Translations under genes and position numbers: made by a program
Shown: one piece after another, positions 1 through 5,315 of the stretch
Position numbering within the stretch: the stretch's first letter is position 1
Layout: each line of letters starts with the position of its first letter
The notes under the pieces: generated by a model
What the model was told of the DNA's origin: nothing
Databases searched by the model: none
Seen by the model: the letters and a program-made list of their open reading frames with translations, nothing else
From: a bacterium UBA7470
Lineage (GTDB): Bacteria > Pseudomonadota > Gammaproteobacteria > Burkholderiales > Burkholderiaceae_C
Assembly (NCBI GenBank): GCA_002479815.1
Contig: DLPA01000223.1
Location: 1-9,199 of the forward strand
Length of the DNA stretch: 9,199 nucleotides
Direction of reading: 5' to 3'

Positions 1-698
1 TGCTGTTCGAGGACAACGGCCGCGACATTGGCGCCGACCTGGCCGGGATGGGTCCGCGCGCGCAACTCAACTTTGAGGGCTACGCGCTCGACCGCGTTGA
101 GCTGCACGAGTGCAACTACAACTGGAAAACATTCATCGAGGTCTACCTCGAGGATTACCACGTTGGCCCCTTCCATCCAGGCCTTGGCAACTTCGTCACC
201 TGCGACGACTTGCAATGGGAATTCAAACCCGAGTACTCGGTGCAAACCGTGGGCGTGGCCAACACCTTTGGCAAGCCAGGCTCCGACGTGTATAAAAAAT
301 GGCATGACGTGCTGTTGAACTACCGCAACGGAGCATTGCCCGAACGCGGTGCGATTTGGCTCACCTACTACCCCCACATCATGGTGGAGTGGTACCCGCA
401 TGTGTTGACGGTGTCCACTTTGCACCCTATCAGCGTGGATAAAACGTTGAACAAGGTGGAGTTCTATTACCCCGAAGAAATCGTCGCCTTCGAGCGTGAA
501 TTCGTTGAAGCCCAACGTGCGGCCTATATGGAAACCTGCATCGAAGACGACGAAATCGCTGAGCGCATGGACGCAGGCCGCAAGGCTTTGATGGATCGTG
601 GTGACAACGAAGTCGGCCCCTACCAAAGCCCGATGGAGGATGGGATGCAGCACTTTCATGAGTGGTATCGCCAACGCATGAACCTTCCTGTGGCCTAA
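1..698 (+). CDS. Rieske-type aromatic ring-hydroxylating oxygenase alpha subunit, C-terminal part (5'-truncated by window)
   Basis: The gene enters from the left edge (first whole codon at position 3) and ends at TAA 696-698, so about 231 C-terminal residues are present. Seen: an NWK segment (120-128) is followed by EDYHVGPFH, with histidines at 159-161 and 174-176. This H-x4-H spacing after NWK is the mononuclear-iron 2-His motif of Rieske oxygenase alpha subunits. The third, carboxylate ligand is probably one of the aspartates at 546-551 (CIEDDEIAERM). The C-terminus (GPYQSPMEDGMQHFHEWY) matches the usual end of this family. The N-terminal Rieske [2Fe-2S] domain lies outside the window. Family knowledge: such enzymes take electrons from a reductase and use O2 to hydroxylate or demethylate a substrate. 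The substrate cannot be read from this fragment, and members acting on quaternary amines look similar to those acting on aromatics. A strong terminator follows, so this is the last gene of its transcript. Confidence 0.88.
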   Translation, partial: LFEDNGRDIGADLAGMGPRAQLNFEGYALDRVELHECNYNWKTFIEVYLEDYHVGPFHPGLGNFVTCDDLQWEFKPEYSVQTVGVANTFGKPGSDVYKKWHDVLLNYRNGALPERGAIWLTYYPHIMVEWYPHVLTVSTLHPISVDKTLNKVEFYYPEEIVAFEREFVEAQRAAYMETCIEDDEIAERMDAGRKALMDRGDNEVGPYQSPMEDGMQHFHEWYRQRMNLPVA

Positions 699-734
699 AC
701 CAGCACACATACGCGCGGTTTTCCAATACCACCC

Positions 735-776
735 AACCCGTTCAGATGCCTCACAATCGGCATTTGGACGGGTTTT
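735..776 (+). terminator. Rho-independent terminator after the oxygenase gene
   Basis: The left arm 735-750 (AACCCGTTCAGATGCC) pairs with the right arm 759-774 (GGCATTTGGACGGGTT) across an 8-nt loop, TCACAATC. All 16 positions pair in RNA, two of them as G-U wobbles. The 3' arm runs into TTTTGT. The hairpin starts 37 nt after the oxygenase stop. Because it is so good, it argues against any transporter start codon upstream of it. On the opposite strand there is no T-run, so it acts on + strand transcripts. Confidence 0.85.
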
Positions 777-859
777 GTATTGGTGGCGGTACGTCAAACT
801 GCATCCCAAGCGACAAAAAACACCCGCCGCAGAGCACAAAAAACAGAAAGATCAATCAA

Positions 860-1756
860 TTGCAAGCTTTATGGATGGTACTGGCAGCGTGGTTATTTGC
901 CACGATGGGGGTGTGCATCAAATTCGCCTCAGCACACTTCACCAGCTTAGAGGTGGTGTTTTTTAGGGGACTGATCGGCTTGGTCTTTATGGTCGGTGTG
1001 ATGCGCTGGCGCAAAGTCTCGTTTGTCACCCCTGTGCCGATGATGCACGTATGGCGCAGCATCGTGGGTACAACGGCCTTAACCACTTGGTTTTACGCCA
1101 TCTCCGCTCTGCCCTTGGCAACAGCCATGACCCTGAACTACATGAGCAGCGTGTGGCTGGCGGCCTTTTTGGTGGGAGGTGCGTTGCTGATGCAGCAAAG
1201 CGGAGAAGCCCTGCGCCGACAAGGACCGCTGTTTCTGACCGTGTTGATCGGTTTTGGCGGCGTGGCCTTGGTGTTGCGCCCCACCATTGGAGACCAGCAA
1301 TTGTTTGGTGGCTTGATGGGGCTGCTGTCGGGGATGGTGTCGGCGCTTGCCTACTTGCAAGTCTCGGCCTTGTCCAAAGCGGGCGAGCCAGAGAGCCGCA
1401 CAGTGCTGTATTTTTCAGCCGGTGCGACGCTCACGGGCTTCATCGGCATGCTCATTGTGGGAAGCAGCAATTGGCACACGTCTCAACTGCTGTGGATGCT
1501 GCCGATTGGCATCTTGGCCGTCCTAGGCCAGTTGTGCATGACCCGCGCCTATGCCAGTGGTGCGACCTTGCTGGTCGCCAATTTGCAATACATGGGCATT
1601 GTGTTTGCTGCCATTTACAGCGTGATGATTTTTAACGATGACCTGCCACTGCTGGGCTGGGTGGGCATGGCCCTCATCGTCACCAGTGGCATTATCGCAA
1701 CCTTGCTGCGGGCGCGTACTGTCCCGCAAGCCCCTCCTGAAGACCATAGCACTTAA
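860..1756 (+). CDS. DMT-superfamily (EamA-domain) membrane transporter
   Basis: From TTG 860 the product is 298 residues, the normal size for a ten-helix drug/metabolite transporter with two EamA repeats. Seen: alternating hydrophobic stretches along the whole protein, an opening helix with the FATMGVCIKFAS motif, and an FFRGLIGLVF helix about 25 residues later. The FYAISALPLATAMTLNYMSS segment ends the first repeat. The second repeat runs from about residue 150 to 285 and includes QLCMTRAYASGATLLVANLQ. The frame is open back to 662, but that extension crosses the terminator at 735-776 and reads as non-transporter sequence, so I reject it. TTG 860 has a weak AGAAAG (845-850) nine bases upstream; ATG 875 (293 residues) is the alternative. 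The substrate is unknown: EamA proteins export or import amino acids, metabolites or drugs. The stop overlaps the SD of the next gene, so the two are likely co-transcribed. Confidence 0.87.
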   Translation: MQALWMVLAAWLFATMGVCIKFASAHFTSLEVVFFRGLIGLVFMVGVMRWRKVSFVTPVPMMHVWRSIVGTTALTTWFYAISALPLATAMTLNYMSSVWLAAFLVGGALLMQQSGEALRRQGPLFLTVLIGFGGVALVLRPTIGDQQLFGGLMGLLSGMVSALAYLQVSALSKAGEPESRTVLYFSAGATLTGFIGMLIVGSSNWHTSQLLWMLPIGILAVLGQLCMTRAYASGATLLVANLQYMGIVFAAIYSVMIFNDDLPLLGWVGMALIVTSGIIATLLRARTVPQAPPEDHST

Positions 1757-1759
1757 GGA
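1755..1759 (+). promoter_or_regulatory. Ribosome binding site fixing the sulfurtransferase start
   Basis: AAGGA overlaps the transporter's TAA stop (1754-1756). It lies nine bases before ATG 1769, a normal spacing, whereas the upstream in-frame TTG at 1760 directly abuts it and could not use it. This favours ATG 1769 and suggests translational coupling between the two genes. Confidence 0.7.
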
Positions 1760-1768
1760 TTGACTGAG

Positions 1769-2644
1769 ATGTTCAATACCCTGATTTCTGTTGCCGATTT
1801 ACACCATCTGCTCTCTCAAGCTCTTGACTCAGTCAAGGTGTTTGATTGCAGTTTTGACTTGATGAACCCGAGTGCAGGCGCGGCTCAATTTGCGCTTTGC
1901 CACCTCCCCACGGCCCAACACGCCGATTTGGATCATGATCTCTCGGCCCACGGCGGCAGTGTCGCCGCTGGCACGGCTGCTTCAGGCGGTCGCCACCCCC
2001 TGCCCATGCGGGACGCATTCGCCCAATGGCTGGGCCAACGCGGAGTCGATGCCCACACCCAAGTGGTGGTCTATGACCGCAACGGCGTGAACTACTGCGG
2101 TCGCCTGTGGTGGATGCTGAAATGGTGCGGCCATGAAGCCGTGGCGGTCTTGGATGGTGGGCTGCAAGCATGGCAAGCCGCAGGCCATGCCACCGCCAGC
2201 GGTACGGCTCCCAGCCCTACTAGACCGACCACAACGACATTTGAGCTGCAAGCGCCTCTCGTCACCTTGGTCGATACCCCTCGCGTGCTGGCGGCCTTGG
2301 GCAAAGCTGCGGTGCTCGATGCCCGAGGTGCACCGCGCTTTCGGGGCGAGGTCGAACCCCTAGACCCCATTGCTGGACACCTACCGGGCGCATTGAATCG
2401 CCCCTTCAATAGCAACTTTGATGGCAATGGATTCTTTAAATCGCAAGAACAATTGCGACAAGAGTTCAACACCCTACTGGCGGGACGTGACCCCGGCAGT
2501 GTCATCCATCACTGCGGCAGCGGCGTGAGTGCCGTCCCCAATGTGTTGGCGATGGACATCGCTGGCCTAGGCCGCCAAGCACTCTACGCCGGAAGCTGGA
2601 GCGAGTGGAGCAACACCCCCAGCTTGCCCGTTGCACAAGGATAA
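1769..2644 (+). CDS. sseA: Two-domain rhodanese, 3-mercaptopyruvate sulfurtransferase type
   Basis: A 291-residue protein made of two rhodanese-like domains, roughly residues 5-150 and 165-288. This is the usual size for thiosulfate/3-mercaptopyruvate sulfurtransferases. The N-terminal domain holds the structural segments VVVYDRNGVNYCGRLWWML and VAVLDGGLQAW. The C-terminal domain has the VLDARGAPRFRGE strand and the active-site loop CGSGVSA, with the catalytic cysteine at residue 249 (codon 2513-2515). Family knowledge: a CGSG(V)-type loop is characteristic of mercaptopyruvate sulfurtransferases (E. coli SseA has CGSGVTA), whereas thiosulfate-specific rhodaneses carry CRKG. The likely reaction is therefore transfer of sulfane sulfur from 3-mercaptopyruvate to a thiol acceptor in the cytoplasm. 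Ser replaces the usual Thr in the loop, a mild change. It is probably co-transcribed with the upstream transporter. The TAA stop (2642-2644) is the first triplet of the inverted-repeat element that follows. Confidence 0.86.
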   Translation: MFNTLISVADLHHLLSQALDSVKVFDCSFDLMNPSAGAAQFALCHLPTAQHADLDHDLSAHGGSVAAGTAASGGRHPLPMRDAFAQWLGQRGVDAHTQVVVYDRNGVNYCGRLWWMLKWCGHEAVAVLDGGLQAWQAAGHATASGTAPSPTRPTTTTFELQAPLVTLVDTPRVLAALGKAAVLDARGAPRFRGEVEPLDPIAGHLPGALNRPFNSNFDGNGFFKSQEQLRQEFNTLLAGRDPGSVIHHCGSGVSAVPNVLAMDIAGLGRQALYAGSWSEWSNTPSLPVAQG

Positions 2645-2686
2645 AAAAGATAGTAAAAGATGTGAGCTGCTCACGCAATCATTGCG
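2642..2686 (+). repeat. Left arm of the 249-bp inverted repeat
   Basis: It begins TAAAAAAG and contains two internal dyads: GTGAG-ctg-CTCAC (2662-2674) and CGCAAT-c-ATTGCG (2674-2686). Read on the - strand, the first dyad is followed by ATCTTTTACTATCTTTTTTA, which resembles an intrinsic terminator for transcripts arriving from gshA. The first triplet is the sulfurtransferase stop codon. Confidence 0.75.
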
Positions 2687-2844
2687 AGGCTTTCCGTTAT
2701 TTTCATAATAATGATTTGATCTGAAAACCTTTAAAAACACCTCAAAACTCATTTATCAAACCAGAAAACCGAGTTTTTTGCTTACAAACACTTATTTTCA
2801 CAAAAAAACTGGCCTATTTTTGAAATCAAATCCACCATATGAGC

Positions 2845-2890
2845 CGCATTACTTGCGTAAGCAGCTCACTTTTTTTACTATGATTTTTTA
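2845..2890 (-). repeat. Right arm of the 249-bp inverted repeat
   Basis: The reverse complement of the left arm with few changes. On the + strand GTAAG-cag-CTCAC (2857-2869) runs straight into seven T residues (2870-2876), then ACTATGA and six more T. This is a plausible, somewhat imperfect terminator for transcripts coming from the sulfurtransferase side. The internal dyad CGCAAT-c-ATTGCG of the left arm has decayed here to CGCA-ttact-TGCG. Confidence 0.72.
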
Positions 2891-2934
2891 AGCCCATTCG
2901 TTGAGCAATTCGGGCCAGACCCGCTCCAGCGCAC

Positions 2935-4524
2935 TCAACACGGTGGCGTTAAATGCTCACCTAAGCGATGAGGGCTGGTGTATTGCTGGCGGTAGATTTC
3001 AAAGGGCAGGCTGTCATTGGCCTCGATGGTTTTTTGATCTGCCAACGACTGCTGGCTTTCGGCTTGCGCGGCGCTTTGTTGCGCCTCGCTCCACGGCAAG
3101 GACAGGAGATGGGCACGAATCTCGGCACTGCGCTCGCGCACAAAGCCCACAAACGAACGATCATCCCTTGCTTGCACTTGCCGCAAGACCCGTGCAGAAG
3201 GCGCATCGTCCAACTGCGCCAAGCGTTGCACCATTTGGTTCCACGCCTGGGTGTGGCTGTCTGGCGTTTCAGGGTCAAGTTGATGGACGGCATCCAAGCG
3301 TTGGGCGATGGGCTGCATATCGGCCAACAGCTCTTGACCCCAACCGTGTAAGGTCACAGGCTGACCCTCACGCCGCAATTCCAAGCCCGGCTCGCGCCCG
3401 CGTGCAGCGGTGAGGTGTTGGTTGTGGGCTATCGCCTCAATTTCTTCAGGGGTATCAGGGGGACTGGGCGACAACAGCGCATGGAGTAAAAACACGTCCA
3501 AAAAGCGCAGCGTCGAGGTTTGAATGCCCACAGGCTCAAATGGGTCTAGGTCCAGCAAACGCACTTCCACGTACTCCACGCCGCGCTCGCGCAGCGCGTG
3601 CAAGGGGCGCTCGCCTTGAAAGATCGTGCGCTTGGGGCGTATCGTGCCGTAAAACTCATTCTCAATTTGCAACAGCGTTGTCGCCAGTTGCAAGTAATCG
3701 CCGCCAGGGTTGCGTATGCCTAGGGCTTCGTAAGCCGGCCACGGGCGGGTGAGTGCGTCGTGCAAGCTCGCGGTGTAGCGATCCAAGCAGTTGTAGCTGA
3801 CACGCAACGACGCTTGGGCATCGCTTTGATACCCGAGCTTGCCCATGCGCAGCGAGGTGGCGTAGGGCAAGTGCAGCGTGCCGGTGTGGGCCTCGTCGAT
3901 GGGGATGAGGGGGTGATCGCGCCCCTCCACAAAGCTGCGGCACACGGCGGGCGATGCACCCAGCAGCACCAGCAGCAAGAAGGCATGGCGGCGGAAATTG
4001 CGAATCAGCCCAAAATAGTCTGCACTGCTGACTTCGGGCAAGGACCAGTTGTAGTGGATGCCCGAGATGGTTTGCATACGCCGACCGTAACGCAGCCCCA
4101 AGCCCATGCGATAGACGCTTTTCGCCCGCCCCACATTCGAGCTGCCGTAGCGCCCCAACGGAATCGTTTCGTCAGTGGGCAGGCCACACGGCATGCTGGC
4201 CGCCCACAGCAACTCATCGCCCTGTGCAGCCAAGGTGCGCAGGGTGAACTGGTGAACTTGCGTCAACTCGTCAATGCAGGCTTGGGCGCTGGCGTGAACG
4301 CCGGTGATGAGTTCAAGCTGGCTTTCGCTGTAGTCGGTGGTGATGTGGGGGTGCGTCAAAGCCGACCCCAAGGGGTGCGGGTGCGGGGTCAAAGCCAATT
4401 GACCGCTGGGCAAGGCGCGTAGGCTTTCTTTTTCAATACCACGGCGCATCCCCAATAAACGTGGGTCTGAGAGTTGCGCCAAACGCTGGGGCCACAAAGA
4501 AGAAGAGGATGAGAAAACTGTCAT
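2935..4524 (-). CDS. gshA: Glutamate-cysteine ligase (gamma-glutamylcysteine synthetase)
   Basis: A 529-residue protein close in size and motif order to E. coli GshA (518 residues). It ligates L-glutamate and L-cysteine with ATP, the first and committed step of cytoplasmic glutathione synthesis. Seen: RRGIEKESLR (27-36, nucleotide/metal-binding Glu), GSALTHPHITTDYSESQLEL (53-72), MPCGLP (111-116), YGSSNVGRAKSVYRMGL (126-142), QTISGIHYN (151-159), LPYATSLRMGKLGYQ (219-233), LLQIENEFYGTIRPKR (284-299) and GVEYVEVRLLDLDPF (315-329). All are family landmarks, and no frameshift is visible in the core. ATG 4524 has no good SD; the next Met (residue 26) would cut into the first motif, so 4524 is preferred. 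It is divergent from the FKBP gene, with about 88 bp between the starts and no promoter I can defend. The C-terminal tail after SPHRL looks unconserved (see findings). Confidence 0.94.
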   Translation of the reverse strand: MTVFSSSSSLWPQRLAQLSDPRLLGMRRGIEKESLRALPSGQLALTPHPHPLGSALTHPHITTDYSESQLELITGVHASAQACIDELTQVHQFTLRTLAAQGDELLWAASMPCGLPTDETIPLGRYGSSNVGRAKSVYRMGLGLRYGRRMQTISGIHYNWSLPEVSSADYFGLIRNFRRHAFLLLVLLGASPAVCRSFVEGRDHPLIPIDEAHTGTLHLPYATSLRMGKLGYQSDAQASLRVSYNCLDRYTASLHDALTRPWPAYEALGIRNPGGDYLQLATTLLQIENEFYGTIRPKRTIFQGERPLHALRERGVEYVEVRLLDLDPFEPVGIQTSTLRFLDVFLLHALLSPSPPDTPEEIEAIAHNQHLTAARGREPGLELRREGQPVTLHGWGQELLADMQPIAQRLDAVHQLDPETPDSHTQAWNQMVQRLAQLDDAPSARVLRQVQARDDRSFVGFVRERSAEIRAHLLSLPWSEAQQSAAQAESQQSLADQKTIEANDSLPFEIYRQQYTSPHRLGEHLTPPC

Positions 4525-4612
4525 GGGCTGACCATACCACGGGTGTGTGGCAAGAGTGGGACAATGGGGCTATTCGTTTTTTGTCGTTTTTTGTTCTGTC
4601 ATGGATGTTTTT

Positions 4613-5062
4613 ATGCGGTTTACCCCCACTTTGATGCGCTCGTTTTCCCTGTCTTTGATTGCACTGTCTTGCAGTGGGGCTGTGCTTGCACAATCACCCG
4701 CCTCCAGCGCCTCAACGGCATTGACCACAGAAACTTTATCAAATGGTGTGAAGATTCAACATCTGGTCGTCGGAACAGGCGCACAACCCAAAGCCTTGGA
4801 CACGGTGAAAGTGCACTACAAAGGCACATTGCCTGATGGCAAGGAGTTTGACAGCTCCTACAAGCGCAATGCTCCAGCCAGCTTCCCCCTGCACCGTGTC
4901 ATTCCCTGCTGGACAGAAGGCTTACAAAAACTCAAAGTAGGCGGTAAGGCTGTTTTGACGTGCCCGGGCGCTTCTGCCTATGGCGAGCGGGGTGTGCCGG
5001 GGGTCATTCCGCCTAATACCACCTTGACATTTGAAGTGGAGCTTTTGGGCATAGGCTCTTGA
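4613..5062 (+). CDS. Secreted FKBP-type peptidyl-prolyl cis-trans isomerase
   Basis: From ATG 4613 the product is 149 residues. An N-terminal signal peptide (basic MRFTPTLMR, then a hydrophobic stretch ending AVLA before QSP, about residues 1-26) points to Sec export and periplasmic action. A linker rich in Ser, Ala and Thr follows. A single FKBP domain covers about 36-148, with VKVHYKGTLPDGKEFDSSYK, VIPCWTEGLQKLKVGGKA, ASAYGERGVPGVIPPNTTL and FEVELLGI, matching the usual FKBP binding-pocket segments (Y, F/D, V-I-x-W, A-Y-G, I-P-P). It should catalyse proline isomerisation in exported proteins. It is much shorter than E. coli FkpA because the dimerisation domain is absent. Two cysteines (99 in VIPCW, 117 in LTCP) could form a disulfide. 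The start is uncertain: GGA (4603-4605) suits 4613, but ATG 4601 and ATG 4634 also leave a usable signal peptide. A GTG at 4547 only adds unlikely residues. Confidence 0.87.
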   Translation: MRFTPTLMRSFSLSLIALSCSGAVLAQSPASSASTALTTETLSNGVKIQHLVVGTGAQPKALDTVKVHYKGTLPDGKEFDSSYKRNAPASFPLHRVIPCWTEGLQKLKVGGKAVLTCPGASAYGERGVPGVIPPNTTLTFEVELLGIGS

Positions 5063-5142
5063 CAAAAAAGCCATATCCTCTGCGTCGATGTCTGACAAAA
5101 GCCTGACGATTCATGGTTTGGGCCACAGATGCGTGCGTCGGT

Positions 5143-5161
5143 TTAAAAAATTATTTTTTAA
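5143..5161. repeat. All-A/T palindrome in the sucA upstream region
   Basis: TTAAAAAA and TTTTTTAA form a perfect 8-bp inverted repeat around TTA, followed by GAAAAAACG. It lies 33 bp upstream of a -10-like hexamer. With no G/C pairs it would be a poor terminator hairpin, so a bent A-tract or UP-element-like role at the sucA promoter is more likely. That role is inference. Confidence 0.45.
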
Positions 5162-5193
5162 GAAAAAACGAGAAGTTACAGCTCAGTTAAGGG

Positions 5194-5199
5194 CATAAT
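5194..5199 (+). promoter_or_regulatory. Candidate -10 element of the suc operon promoter
   Basis: CATAAT matches the sigma-70 TATAAT consensus at five of six positions and sits about 117 bp before the sucA start. No recognisable -35 box lies 16-18 bp upstream; the A-tracts at 5145-5168 might compensate. The rest of 5063-5315 holds no gene I can support and no convincing terminator for the FKBP gene. This is a weak call. Confidence 0.28.
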
Positions 5200-5282
5200 C
5201 GCGGCGCACTTGGCCCTTCCTGTCACAGTCGCGTCCGCCCAACGGTACAGCCGTGTCGCGGAAGGTTTATCAACCAACTCAT

Positions 5283-5299
5283 GTTTCCCAGAGGGAAAC
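5283..5299 (+). promoter_or_regulatory. Leader hairpin touching the sucA ribosome binding site
   Basis: GTTTCCC (5283-5289) and GGGAAAC (5293-5299) form a perfect 7-bp stem closed by an AGA triloop. The stem can extend one U-G pair, to 5282 and 5300. The SD sequence begins on the next base. The pairing is certain; whether it controls translation or mRNA stability is inferred. Confidence 0.55.
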
Positions 5300-5305
5300 G
5301 GAGGT
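5300..5305 (+). promoter_or_regulatory. Strong Shine-Dalgarno site that sets the sucA start
   Basis: GGAGGT lies ten bases before ATG 5316. The in-frame GTG at 5253, which would add 21 residues, has no such site, and its extension would translate through both the hairpin and this SD. ATG 5316 is therefore the start, giving the MSETQHIYGAFKGNSYLFGG N-terminus. Confidence 0.8.
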
Positions 5306-5315
5306 CAGCGAAACA

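Larger units (their letters stand above)
2642..2890. mobile_element. AT-rich inverted-repeat element between convergent genes; possible MITE-like insertion or giant palindrome
   Basis: A 249-bp block, clearly richer in A/T than its flanks, is bounded by inverted repeats at 2642-2686 and 2845-2890. With one gap, about 38 of 46 aligned columns match. The best core is 17 bp with one mismatch (2662-2678 against 2853-2869). The middle holds only poly-A/T tracts and short further repeats: GATTTGAT (2713-2720) has its reverse complement at 2825-2832, and AAAACTC (2744-2750) has one at 2771-2777. No credible ORF is present. Long terminal repeats around non-coding DNA at a gene border fit a non-autonomous element such as a MITE, but I see no clear target-site duplication beyond a possible TA. 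The alternative is a host-derived bidirectional transcription-end structure for sseA and gshA. The geometry is certain; the mobile interpretation is inference. Confidence 0.4.

Noticed and set aside
2897..2930. Hairpin GAG/CGGG-ccaga-CCCG/CTC as a gshA terminator
   Set aside because: Short stem with a bulge and no T-run on the - strand side.
2901..3413. 170-codon + strand frame overlapping the gshA 3' end
   Set aside because: Starts at TTG without an SD, the product looks random, and it is explained as the reverse of gshA.
3760..4422. 220-codon + strand frame inside gshA
   Set aside because: It is opposite the conserved gshA core and has no family features.
5059..5064. Perfect TTGACA at the FKBP stop codon as a sucA -35 box
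   Set aside because: No -10-like hexamer lies 15-19 bp downstream; the match spans the TGA stop and looks fortuitous.
5143..5161. A/T palindrome as an intrinsic terminator for the FKBP gene
   Set aside because: The stem has only A-T pairs and lies 80 nt after the stop, too weak for a standard terminator.
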